Shown: in pieces, positions 36,761 through 47,631 of the stretch
Layout of the letters: each line of letters opens with the position of its first letter
Position numbering within the stretch: position 1 is the stretch's first letter
NCBI GenBank assembly: GCA_022494885.1
Contig: JAGVSM010004923.1
Span: 62,001-126,000, forward strand
Length of the DNA stretch: 64,000 nt
Origin: Micrasema longulum
Lineage: Eukaryota > Arthropoda > Insecta > Trichoptera > Brachycentridae
Reading direction: 5' to 3'
Position numbers and translations under genes: made by a program
Notes under the pieces: model-generated
Databases searched by the model: none
The model's input: the letters and a program-made list of their open reading frames with translations, nothing else
What the model was told of the DNA's origin: nothing

Positions 36761-37708
36761 AACAAATGAATGAATAGTAAATTAATACATACAGTTCTAT
36801 AGACGTAATCATTGTTTAGTGTAAAAAAATATTTTCAGCAGTAAAAATAGGTATTCTGTTTGCGGGAAATTAAAAAAAAAACTAACCAAATAAATTATGA
36901 GATCTGACTTGTCGATAGACGTTGCGGCATTTGAATCAATATGGTAATATTGAGGGGAGACCCTTAAGCCCACCATCCACCCGCAGCTGTTATAGAGTCC
37001 TGAGGGACTCTCTGTCAGCTGCGCATAGAGGAAAGTTATTATAAATATTCCTAAGGAATACAAACTCTATGCAGATTAAGGAGGGGGGAGGAGGACGTAT
37101 GGACAGAGGCCAACACGTCGTCAATGGGGTAAGATGTGTTCGGCTAAAATAAAAAAATATATACCATTATTTAAACACCAATACTTATTATACATACTTA
37201 CGAATAGTTAATTGCACGCTGGCTAAAATAGTGTCACAAATTTATAAAACATGCATTTCAAGGTAATGTCTGAAAATATTAGTAATCCATTTAATGAATA
37301 AGTTTTTTTAAATTATCAGATCAATAAAGTATTGTTACTGCTTAGATTCCTGAAATTCCCTATCGGCCGGAATAAATATCCCGGTAATTTGTTTAATTAA
37401 TTTCTTGATTATTGAATGCAGGTTTTTTGTGTGAAACGACTAAAGTTTAATCGTCTTTTAATTACATTTTTGTTACCTTACTTCAGAAATATTACAAATA
37501 TAAATTGACTTTCATTAAAATAAAATAAGATAAGGAGTAGATAGTAAATATTATAAAAGCTTTTCTTGAAGAATATTATATACTATTGTGGCAAAACACT
37601 TGAAATCCTAATCCAAACGATCGTAAAAACTATTATTCGACGAAATTAATCAAAAAAATATTATTATGTACATTTTACAGGACTACAAAAAAAAATTAAA
37701 AATATTAC

Positions 37709-37877
37709 TTCTTCCGAAGGAATAGCATTGGGTTTTAATTTTGTCATACCATTTTTCGTTGTATGAAAAAAGTTCGAATTGAAATGTTTGCAGCAAATTG
37801 AACAACTGTTTACTGGACACCAATTTGGTTCTTTTCTTAGAACCCTAATTATTCGTTTTACTGGATTTCTGGGGTTG
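37709..37877 (-). pseudogene. THAP domain exon 2 of the P-like element
   Basis: Bounded by acceptor 'tttcag' and donor 'gtaata' on the minus strand, this exon translates to the second half of a THAP zinc finger: 'NPRNPVKRIIRV', 'EPNWCPVNSCSICCKHFNS' and 'LKPNAIPSE'. These provide the Trp, the C-x2-H pair and the AVP-box equivalent. It lies between the THAP start exon and the transposase body on the same strand, as in P elements and THAP9. Confidence 0.65.
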
Positions 37878-39057
37878 CTGAAATAAATTAAACATTAAAC
37901 AATCAAACCAAACGTGCAGATAGTGTGGTAGCTTGAAAGTGTTTTTCAAAAATAAAATGATAAAATTTCAACAAATAAACTGAACGAATCAATCAGAATT
38001 AAATACAATTATTATAATATACATCAGAAGTTAACTTTCTATAATAGGTTGAGGCTGATTCCATAAAAAGTTCTAATTAAATTACCAAATAAACCGTAAA
38101 TTTTATACAATAATAAGTATGAGGTGTACAGCGCAATATCGCTTATATTTATCGCAATATAGTTACGTATTTGCAAAAAGTATCTAGTTTAAAGAGTATA
38201 GGTACAAAAAACTTTATCAAATCCCAAAGATGTGTTTACTTTTGTTCTCTGAAATGGACGCCATTTTTTAAAATTACCTTCAGATTATGTTAATATTAAA
38301 ACACATTAGAGTATTTAAAAAAAACTAAATAAAAAAAAAATAGCGCAGCCCTGTTACTGACAACTACGGTAGGTTCCAGATGTGGCATAAAATCCACGCA
38401 CACCGCAAAAGAAATGGGCTATATACTATCTGTATATACATCTAACGCTATATATAGGGTTACAGTAATAGTATACAATACTAACCCGATCCTCGCTTAC
38501 TTTTGCGATTCATTTAAAATTACTTTATTTTCTTGTGGACGCACCGTTTGCAATTATTTAGAAAGAAAACTGTTTGGTCAGCACAGATAAACAGCGGGAT
38601 TTAAAAGTTTAGTGAACTGTATGGAAATTGTTACTCACTTTAAGTTCTTCCGATTGTTTCTTATATGGAACACTTCACTATTGCTGCAGCATGGATACCG
38701 GTATCGTGTAGATGTTGATGAACTGTATAATTTAGTTGTTTATATAACACTAAACTTTATTTTGTATGAAATATGCTGACGCAGTATTTGATAAAGATTT
38801 ATCAGAGTGACAACTTTTCACATGTGACTTGCTCACAGTACTATATATATTGCACTATATATATATATAATGTACTATATAATCTGTGAGTACGATAGAA
38901 GCACAAGAATTTGAAATAAGAAGGATTTGAGAAAGAACGGAATATTTACAGTCTTACATGAGTTGCCAGTATGGAGAATATAAAATCACTACTTACTCAC
39001 TTAACTTTGAATATTAATTATTTTAGGCTATGTCAACAAATATAAATAAAAACTTAC

Positions 39058-39135
39058 ACCTGGAAAGTTACACTATCTTTTTTGAAAAATTTTATCCGTA
39101 CGGTTTTTACACGGTTTCACAACACAAAAAGGCAT
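39058..39135 (-). pseudogene. THAP domain exon 1 of the P-like element
   Basis: ATG at 39135 begins 'MPFCVVKPCKNRTDKIF', the N terminus of a THAP C2CH finger (Cys 4 and 9). The frame is broken by one extra A in a six-A run near 39080. With one A fewer it continues to a strong GTAAGT donor at 39057 that would be in phase with the exon at 37877. The lesion could be true decay or a homopolymer error in the assembly. Confidence 0.6.
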
Positions 39136-39434
39136 TTTGGATTGTTTCTGAACGTCGGACACGGACATACTGAACACGCATATGGCGGAGTTGGATATTT
39201 TAGCCGAGTTTAAATGTCATTCATTTCTTGGGTTCAGTTCAAATCTAAGTGTATTAATATATCAATGGTTTGTGGTATGCTTAACTGTTTCGTAAAAAAA
39301 CAGTTTTTATAGCAGTGTGGCAAAATTGCAGCGCAGCCACCATGATGAAAATGAAAAAAATGTGTAAACAGTTTTTGGCAGCGTGGCTCGTCACACATAA
39401 TGTTTGTAAAACTGTTCCGGTTGATAACGAATAT

Positions 39435-40445
39435 ACCTCAGAGTAATAATGCGTAACCTAGAGAGAAGCCCTATCACTATGTTTCATAGAACGCAAGCGA
39501 TGTTGGTTTGTTGCTTGGCAACAAATTGGTGACAATTTTGTTTTGTTTGATAACATAAACATAACGGTTCGATTGGGTGCTTTTGTAGCTGTGCTTGGCT
39601 TTGTTTGTAAATAACTTAGATATTTACGTTATAATAAATACAAATCGACTATGGCAAATTGCAGAATGTTTGGTTGCAACAGCAGAAGCGTCAAAGGTGT
39701 TAAAGAAGTCAGTTTTCATAGGTAATTGATCCAAATATTTTCCCATGATTTACATTGATTTTTGACACGTGTATTATGTTGCTTAAAAACTTTCCTTATA
39801 TCAACATATTTACTTCAGATACTATTTTTTCTCAATTTAGGAGATCAATTTGTGAATCAAAGTATGTTTACTGTTGATAATGACAGTTGATTACGGGCAA
39901 TATGTCGGAGCCGCACTAGGCATTCATATAAAGTTTGAGTTTTTATCGAGTAGAGGTCGATTCAAATTTTACTCGAAAATAGCAATGCTAACCTTGAAAT
40001 CGCATCGAAAATGACATGTTCAAATTTCGTGTTGAAATTTGGAGCCGTTTTGGAGATGTGACGGACAAACAAACAAACTCAACACAGGACTTTGGTTCCA
40101 TGGAGTTGGGATTTATGTCTTAATAAATGTAACGTAAGTATATTGTGAATAAATAATTAAAATAATAAACGCACACATGTATTTTCAGTTTTATAATATA
40201 AATATAGGCGAATTATAGAAAAATAAATTGGAATAACCCTGGAATAATAAATACACAGGTACATATTTAAAAGTATTTACAATGCAAATTAATATCCATT
40301 TGGCAATTCTCGACCTGAGTACGGCCCATTGTTTTGCTGCGAACTGTAGCTAACTTAATACCCCATAGTCGTAGAATGGTTTTCCTACATTTGGGCTCCT
40401 CTATAGCTTTGCGCATGATTACTCTGAGGAATATACCGATTTATT
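39435..40445. repeat. Inverted repeats flanking the orphan THAP exon
   Basis: The left arm 'cctcagagtaataatgcg' (about 39437) and right arm 'cgcatgattactctgagg' (about 40412) are inverted copies with similar continuation ('gagaagccc' and 'gggctcctc'). They enclose the 39651 exon and could be the termini of an internally deleted DNA element. Confidence 0.4.
39651..39721 (+). CDS. Orphan THAP-type first exon
   Basis: ATG at 39651 encodes 'MANCRMFGCNSRSVKG' then 'VKEVSFH', and stops at a GT donor (GTAATT, 39722). The C-x4-C spacing and the 'SFH' before the junction match THAP zinc-finger N termini. It is head-to-head with the minus-strand THAP exon, 515 bp away. No second THAP exon was found on the plus strand before 40677. 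It may be a P-element exon 0 relic or the start of a gene whose remaining exons were missed. Confidence 0.4.
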
Positions 40446-40676
40446 TTTCTGCATCTACCGATTTTAACTTTATGGAGTCTAGCAACGTTGTTCTGAAGCA
40501 CTGCTTTATCTCTGCTCACATCACACGTCACGTTGACTTTACATTATCTCTGGTTGACTTCATATTTCATATTAATTTTAGTTTTAAAAAGTTGGGTTAA
40601 AGCGTTTAAGATGTTTAGGTCGTTTATCCAGGCCGTATAAATTGTTCTAAATATTAATAATTAACTAGAAAATCTA

Positions 40677-43600
40677 ATGAATTCTGAAGATTCTAATAGT
40701 AGCTTTGGTTGGGTTCGTGTAGATGAAACGGATGAAACAGATGAGAGGTGAGGAGATAAACATGTCATTGTTTTCTAAACTAGTAATTTGTAGTTACTGG
40801 AAAACGTCCAAATGTCGCTGAGTAATACGTATTTAATTGGTAAAATAATATATATGTCTTTTTCGCACTGTATAACATTAAAACTGAATTCGCTAACATG
40901 TGTGGATTTCGTGGCAACACAGGTTAGGGATGACGGACAGGTGGAAGAGGACGACATAGTAATATGGAAGTTAAAAGAGATAAGCATCGTGTAACACGGC
41001 AAGGCAGAAGTGTTAAGCCATCTCAACATTTAGATATATGTTTTTATTCGGTTACAAATGTATTATTTGCTTCCATAAATACCAATCTAGTGGTTTGCTC
41101 ACAATAATAGTATGCGCTAGATTCTCTTTTTACACATTGGATATATTCCACGCAATACCGTGTAACAAAACTACTAGAATAACGGTAGAATGATCGCCTC
41201 GTTTCTGTGTCCGGGCAGATGAAGAACACAATTATGTGCATGAAATGGAACGAGAATCCTGGACGAGTGTTTTCTATAAATAAGTCCGCCTTGTGTAGTG
41301 GTTGGCGCGTTTGCCTACTATGCGCGAGGTTCAAATCCTGGCTGGGTGAACCTGAAATATTTATCTTGAAGGTGGTTCAATACTGCAATATTTAACTGTT
41401 CCTGGAATGGCGTCTGAAGTGTAACTCTGATCATCTTACCTTCTACATAACAAAAATGGTAGATCTGCTGCACTTGGAGTACCGATGCAGTGCCCTGTGC
41501 GCCACTGGGTGCAGATAGGGAAATCATGATAATGTGGTTTTTAACAATTTAGAATATCGGAAAATAACATCCATTATAGTTTATTCTATCTTAAAAACAT
41601 ACTTCAAAGATTATTCACACGACACAATAAACATACCCATTGATGCACATTTGGTACGTTACTGTTATGCATTGCTGAGTTCGAAAAAATAATGCGATGT
41701 TATTTCAGAATCGTGTAGAATCCAATGTAATATTATCGTAATACTTTGGAAGAACAATAAGGTATTTTCGGGCTCTTGATAATGGTGTCTTAAAAATTTT
41801 GCTGCACAATTTTGCCATTATTACTTATTGTATATTTAGTAGAAAAATAACAAGTTGGGAAAAAGTCATTTCGTATTTCGCGCCCTTTTTTTTAAAACTA
41901 AGTATATCTTGTTCATCATTGGTCACATCGGATCATACGATACAGCGTTGTAAAGGTGTGAGTGTATACTACAAATGCTTTTTTGTCAGTATTGCGCTTG
42001 GTCGGTTCAGTCGTGAACTATCGTGCGTTGAGTATGGAGGTCTGTCTAAAAGGAAGAAATTTGCCTTATTTTACATTTTTACAATCTGAAAAGGAAAAAT
42101 GCGTCAAAAGCGACCAAAAAAAATTGCAATGTATACGGGGCTGATACTCTTTCGGTTCTTGCTGCACAACAGTGGTTCGAGCGATTTCATTCTGGCGTAG
42201 TGGAGGTGAATAATGCATCACGCTCTGGCAGACCTGTCGTCAAAAATGTTGATAAAATCATGGAAAATATCAAGATAGACCATCATGTTAGCATTCGTAG
42301 CATCGCCCAGGAGCTGAATATCGATCATAAAACTGTTTTGAACCATTTGCAGAAGGCTGGATTTAAAAAAAAGCTTGATGTTTGAGTGCCACACGAACTG
42401 ACGCAGAAAAACCTCATGGACCGAATTTCCATCTACGAATCACTGCTGAATCGCAAAAAATCGACCCGTTTCTGAAACGGGTGGTTACTGGTGATGAAAA
42501 GTGGGTCACTTACGACAATGTCAAGCGACAGAGATCGTGGTCGAAAGCCAACAAAGCGGCCCCGACAGTGGCCAAGCCAGGACTGACGGCCAGGAAGGTG
42601 TTGTTGTGTGTTTGGTAGGAATGGCAGTGAATACTCTACTATGAGCTGCTCCCCTATGGCCAAACGCTCAATTCCGCCCTCTACTGTGAACAACTCGACT
42701 GTTTGAAGCTGGCGATTGAACAGAAGCGGCCAGCATTGGTGAATAGGAGAGGAATCGTGTTTCATCATGACAATGCCAGGCCACATACATCTTTGATGAC
42801 GCGCCAGAAGCTCCGGGAGCTCGGATGGGAAGTTTTTATGCATCCACCCTATAGTTCGGACCTGGCACCAAGTGATCACCTGTTCCTGTCTATGGCCAGC
42901 GCGCTTGGGGGTACAAATTTGGCCTCAATAGTTGTTTTGATTTTTTTGCCAATAGGGACAAGGGCTTCTACGAGAGGGGCTTTACGAAGTTGGATTCTCG
43001 TTGGCAACAAGTCGAACAGAATGGTGCATATTTGACTTAACTCGAATGATTGTAACACTTTTTACAAAGCATAGAAATAAAGCAAAAAATACGAAATTAC
43101 TTTTTCCCCAGCCTAATATTATTATATACTTATTGATGTAAATAAATTCTGTATTGTTAATTCTCATTTTAGATCTCTGAATATTGAAACTAGTGAGGAT
43201 AACAAAGCGGGTCAATTAAAAATGGTCAAGCTAGAGAAAATTAACAGTGATATCGGAAATGAAAGCCTCGTATCCTTCAATAATAACATATCCGAAAATT
43301 GTAAACTCATAAAGGAATCTAAGACTACTGAACATAAAAGTATAGCCAAACCAACATCTTTACTCTTGCATGATGGAGACAGAACTACAAAACCACCTAA
43401 AATAAATTCTAATTGTATCACGGTAAAAAACAACAGTGAAAATTATCTTTCAAATAACAAAGAAATTTTAGAAAAGTATATTAAAAGTAATTTGTTGAAA
43501 TCAAATCAAAATCAAAGCAGGAGTGAGATAGGCAACGATGATGATATATGGCTTCTACAATGTCCTCGGAATCTTGATGTCCATTGTCTTGTTGGGCTCA

Positions 43601-44292
43601 ATTTTCTTCAGAAAGATAAAAAAAAGTTTAAAATTGGGAATAATTCTTACGAATGCGTTAATTCACCAATGAATAATATGAATAAACTTTCTATTTTGGA
43701 ACCGCCCGTTGAACCTAATGCCCATTGTAAACTGAGTTCTTTGGATGTGCGCGGTATTTATTTTATACGCGAAAAGATGACCAGTAATAATGACATTGAA
43801 GTGTGTGAACAACCTACCTCAAAAATACCATTTCCATCAAATTTAAAAAAACGACATCCACTCTTAGGGGTTCATTACAAATCACTTTTAAAGATACCTG
43901 CCTCAGTGAATGAAAAATTAAAAAATCCAGTCAATAATTATAAAAAAATGAAGAAAATTAATGAAATCAAGGAAGACTTGGAAGCCTTTAAAATATCAGA
44001 AAAATCTTCAAGAAAGCGAAAGGGACAAAATCTTGATACTTCAGCACCTGCAAAAAAAATAAAAAAGGAAAGTGTTCATATGTGGACTTCAGAATCATCT
44101 ATAGAAAAAAGTTTATTTGTTTCAGAAAATTCCATAAAGAAACAAAAAGGACAAAATTTGGATACCTTGAAGCCTGCGAAAAAAATTAAAAAGGAAAATG
44201 GTAATATGTGGACTTCAGAATTATCAATAGAAAAAAGTTTGTTCGAGTTACCCGCAGTAAAAAAGAAACATAAAAACCATGTTTCACAATAA
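40677..44292 (+). CDS. Lysine-rich protein resembling RNA polymerase I subunit RPA34 (POLR1G)
   Basis: Two exons, 40677-40747 and 43173-44292, join in phase (GAG AG|A TCT) to 396 residues. The core has 'DDIWLLQCPRNLDVHCLVGL' (residues about 147-166), then 'GIYFIREKM' and 'IPFPSNLKKRHPLLGVHY'. These match the RPA34/CD3EAP pattern of W-(L/I)-(I/L)-(Q/R)-x-P near the start of the domain, a β-rich middle, and a basic P-x-L-x-x-R-x-P end. The C-terminal third is Lys-rich and contains two copies of a 42-residue repeat ('KGQNLDT..PAKKIKKE..', 'MWTSE.SIEKSLF'). RPA34 pairs with RPA49 in a TFIIF-like heterodimer of Pol I in the nucleolus, and Lys-rich tails are typical. The family call is by eye and tentative; coding status is firm. 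The stop codon overlaps AATAAA. Confidence 0.62.
41281..41530 (+). mobile_element. tRNA-derived SINE, family A
   Basis: The head has an A-box-like 'gtagtggttggcgcgtttgc' and a mutated B box ('aggttcaaatcc'). The body has 'ctgatcatcttacctt' and the end 'gggaaatcatgataatg'. It lies in the intron of the RPA34-like gene. Confidence 0.65.
41849..43116 (+). mobile_element. Dead mariner transposon in the RPA34-like gene intron
   Basis: Inverted ends ('gttgggaaaaagtcatttcg' on the left, 'ctggggaaaaagtaatttcg' read inward from the right) with flanking TA bound a 1.27-kb unit, the normal mariner length. Inside are 'MEVCLKGRNL' (about 42032), a helix-turn-helix part 'SIRSIAQELNIDHKTVLNHL' (about 42290), 'VVTGDEKWV' with the first catalytic Asp (42484), 'FHHDNARPHTS' with the second (42761), and 'YSSDLAPSDHLFL' with the third (42850). 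At least three frameshifts or stops and a lost codon in the last motif show it is inactive. It is in the same orientation as the host gene. Confidence 0.85.
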
Positions 44293-44293
44293 A
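44288..44293 (+). promoter_or_regulatory. AATAAA overlapping the stop codon
   Basis: The TAA stop (44290-44292) lies inside an AATAAA hexamer. If this signal is used, cleavage about 15-25 bases later would leave almost no 3' UTR. Confidence 0.4.
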
Positions 44294-45039
44294 ATTTTAC
44301 CCAATTATCGTGTATTTTCATTATCTTTTCTCCATAGACCTACCATTAAGTAGGTGGCCACAGTGGCGGGCGTTTGCGGCGGGGGCCAGGTGCCTGCGCA
44401 CAGGCGCTGTGCACCATTTACCATGCGGCTTGTGGGAAGTCAAACCAGCTTTAACAAAACAAAAAAAAAATGGGTTTGAATTTTTAAACAGGAGTTGCGT
44501 TTATTATTTACCTCGCTTATTATGTACAAGGTTTATATTTCAGAAAAGTGGATTTTTCTACTTTTATATAAGCCTTTATTTTATCTTGAAGTATTGGGAT
44601 CTATATTAGATATTGTATACTTGTAGTGGGCTAATCAGGAAATCCACTCAAAACCTAAACTGATACAAGGGAGATTATTCTGTATCCCTTGCATGACTTA
44701 ATAACTATTTGTTTTTGGATTGAGTCCAGTTTCCTATGGTTGACTTTCTTCTTACTTCGTATTTTATTTTATTTAGAATACAAACAGATGTACAAGTCAA
44801 ATATTTATGCATAATGACTATTTAAAAAATAAATTATAAATTGTAAAGCCTGCCATCCAATATCGTGTATTTACTTAATTATAATAAAATAAAGTGACAG
44901 TTTAAACCATATAAACAATAAAATGATAAGTAATTGAAATAATGTTGGTTATATAAATTAAAATTCAAGAAATAAGTACAAAACCAGGATATAGTGGGAA
45001 GGAAAGTGATGAGTGAAATATGTAGCGTTAGATAAGTTA

Positions 45040-45135
45040 GAATGTAAGGTTACGTATAAAATTATAAAGCGCCCTTGAGGTGATTTTTCTCAAAAATGGC
45101 GCTACATAAATCAGCCAAATAATATATTATTAAGG
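45040..45135 (+). mobile_element. L2/CR1-like LINE 3' tip
   Basis: 'aaagcgcccttgaggtgatt' then 'aatggcgctacataaatcag' and an ATA-rich tail: the 3' terminal stem-loop of the family in plus orientation. Confidence 0.55.
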
Positions 45136-45602
45136 CTGTAGTCTGGTAAAACGCAAAATTACGAAATCATACGATTTTGCCATTTTAAAACTAATGTTTT
45201 TTTAAATCGCGCAATAATGAAAAAATAAAAAAACAAATTAGATAAAAACAATATTTTTTAAATGTATTTCTATTAAAAAGATTCTTTTTTAATTAAACTT
45301 TGACTCTTCTGTAAAGTTGCCATATGTCGCTTAGTAACATTTTCCTTTCCAACATCGATATATTTATAAACTGTCAGTGCCGACAAAACCTACTGCGCCA
45401 CTGGTAAAAATTATAAATAAATGTGTAAATAAACTAAAAATGTATTTTTATCATTATGATGCTAATATTTAAATTCCAGTATAATTTAAAAATATTCAAA
45501 TAACTGTTAAAATAGAAATCAGGTTGTAGTGATTGAACCCAGGAACTGTGATTTGCAGTGTGCAACACTACCACAGGTGATTGATAAAACTTATAAATTG
45601 AA

Positions 45603-45875
45603 ATGCCAGCCTCGTGGTGTAATGGTCAGAGCGTTTGCCTATCATGCGAGAGGTCCCGGGTTCGATTCCCGACATGGTTCATATGAAATGTTTATTTAAA
45701 GGGAGGTTTTCACACCAGAATATTTTGTAGTCCCTGAACCGGTATCTAAAGCGTAAGACTGATCATCTTACCTTCATGTAACAAAAATGATCAAGATTCG
45801 CTGCGATTGGTGTACCAATATAGTGCCCTGTGCACCATTAGGTGCGGAAAGGGAATGATGATGATGACGATAAAT
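45603..45875 (+). mobile_element. tRNA-derived SINE, family A (best copy)
   Basis: An A-box-like 'gtggtgtaatggtcagagcg', a perfect B box 'gggttcgattcc' and body words 'gtaagactgatcatctta' and 'gccctgtgcaccatta'. The end is 'gggaatgatgatgatga'. A tRNA-like cloverleaf head is plausible, but it runs into the family body. Confidence 0.7.
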
Positions 45876-46999
45876 TGAAAATAACACCCCTTGCATTTGC
45901 CTACTACTCGATATGCACAAGGAAGATATAACTGCAGCACATGGAATAAGGAATATAAAAATGTATTCATACACGGGATGAAAAATAAAACATTTTAAGG
46001 TGAAGTTTCTTGAAAATGTATGAAAAAAATTGTAAAAATGATTTTAATAAAAAAATAACTATTTTGCATGATGTCACTAGTTCTTCCGAATCAACTTATG
46101 ATAAAAGTTGTGACAGATTTCTGGTTTGATTGGTGGAGAAGGCTTTGAAGAGCTTAAAAAATGCATTTTAAACATCGCAGAATCGCACAAGCATATTGTC
46201 TATGTAATTTCAATACCCCGGATGAACATTTGTCAAAATGTTCAGGAGAAACAAAACATCTTATGGTTTTGTAAAAAAAAAGATAAAAAATTAATTTAAA
46301 TGCAGTTTATTTTGGGTTTTTGATTTATGTATATTAGAAAATCTGTAATCTGTCGTATGCGTCTATACGAAGTTAATTGTGGCAGTTACGTATGGCGTAT
46401 TTGTGGTATTATCGTTACGCAATTTAAGTACGCCTCATCCGCTGTATTGGATTTAAAGCTATATGCGGTATTGCTTTGCTTCTTTAGTAGGGAGGATTCA
46501 GTAGCGGTACTAAATTTGATCTAATGTAAGCAGTCTATCGGTCAATTTCAAAATTCAAATAGACCAATCAATGTGGCTCGTTCCATTCAATTGAAAACCA
46601 AAAAAACCTATTTGATTTTTTTTGCTCATGTGTGGTATTGAACTTACATAGATATTGTTATATTTTTTATAGAATTCTATAAACTTACTCAGTAAATAAT
46701 TACTTAAGTTTAAATAAAATAACTTTATTAAATATAATCTTTTATTAAAATAAATAATGTGATACAAATACATACATGAAAACTTAACAATCAAAAAATA
46801 TATATGCATATTATAACCAAGATCTCTTTATCAATAAATATACTATCAAATAAATTCAACATTCTATAATGAGTTTGCATCTATAAAGAAATCTTACCAA
46901 ATAATCAATGTAGTTTTAATACATTACAAATAAGACACAACATATTTGAGAGTGCTGTGTTGTGAAAGGATAAAATCAAAGAAATATATACTACATTCA

Positions 47000-47127
47000 A
47001 GCTCTATTTACTAACTGTATGAGGTAAACAATGTGGCCAAATATTTAGTAATAATTATTCATGAGCTCTATTTACTAACTGTATGAGGTAAACAATGTGG
47101 CCAAATATTTTGTAATAATTATTCACC
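47000..47127 (+). repeat. 64-bp tandem duplication
   Basis: Two adjacent copies begin 'agctctatttactaactgta' at 47000 and 47064 and differ at only a few positions. There is no coding content. Confidence 0.75.
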
Positions 47128-47631
47128 CTATGAACCTTAGCTTATACTTTTTAAGCTCAGTGTGTTTCTGAATTGGAAACATTATTAAAACAAATATTTT
47201 AAATGAAGACGGTTCAATGTTTAAATTTAATGAAAAAAAAATTTTCAGAAGGGATGTTCTTCCATATCATTCTAAGCTACATAAATATTGTGTGTAGGTA
47301 TGTTTAATTTTGTTTACCTGTTTCTCAATACAGTTATGTTAATTACAAGCAAAAACCAATTAAAACAACGAAAAACCTTTTGAATATAATCTAAATTAAG
47401 TTTGTACCTGAAATTGGAACTCAGCAAGAAGAATATTTTAAAAGATAGTAGAGTATAAGCAGAAACAGGGAAACATCATACTTCTCTAGAATTTTAAAAT
47501 ATTAATATGGCAGTTGTTAAATTACGAGTGACTAAAGCCTATTAATTATTTACTTACATAATAATGAATTCATATGCGAAAACATAAAAGTTCTACTGAC
47601 CTACAACTGCATAGTAGAAATAGAATGTAAT

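Larger units (their letters stand above)
44294..47631. other. Intergenic DNA between RPA34-like gene and the AGL locus
   Basis: No gene is recognised. It holds an L2-like 3' tip (45040-45135, +), a family A SINE (45603-45875, +) and a 64-bp tandem duplication (47000-47127). Minus-strand AATAAA signals at 46724-46729 and 46741-46746 could serve the transcript that ends at 47632. Confidence 0.4.

Noticed and set aside
39651..44292. A single gene joining the THAP exon to the RPA34-like exons
   Set aside because: The possible acceptor before 40677 puts the reading frame into an early stop, and the RPA34-like exon 1 has its own ATG.
45603..45680. A functional tRNA gene
   Set aside because: The A and B boxes are good, but the tRNA-like part runs directly into a body shared with other dispersed copies, so it is a SINE head.
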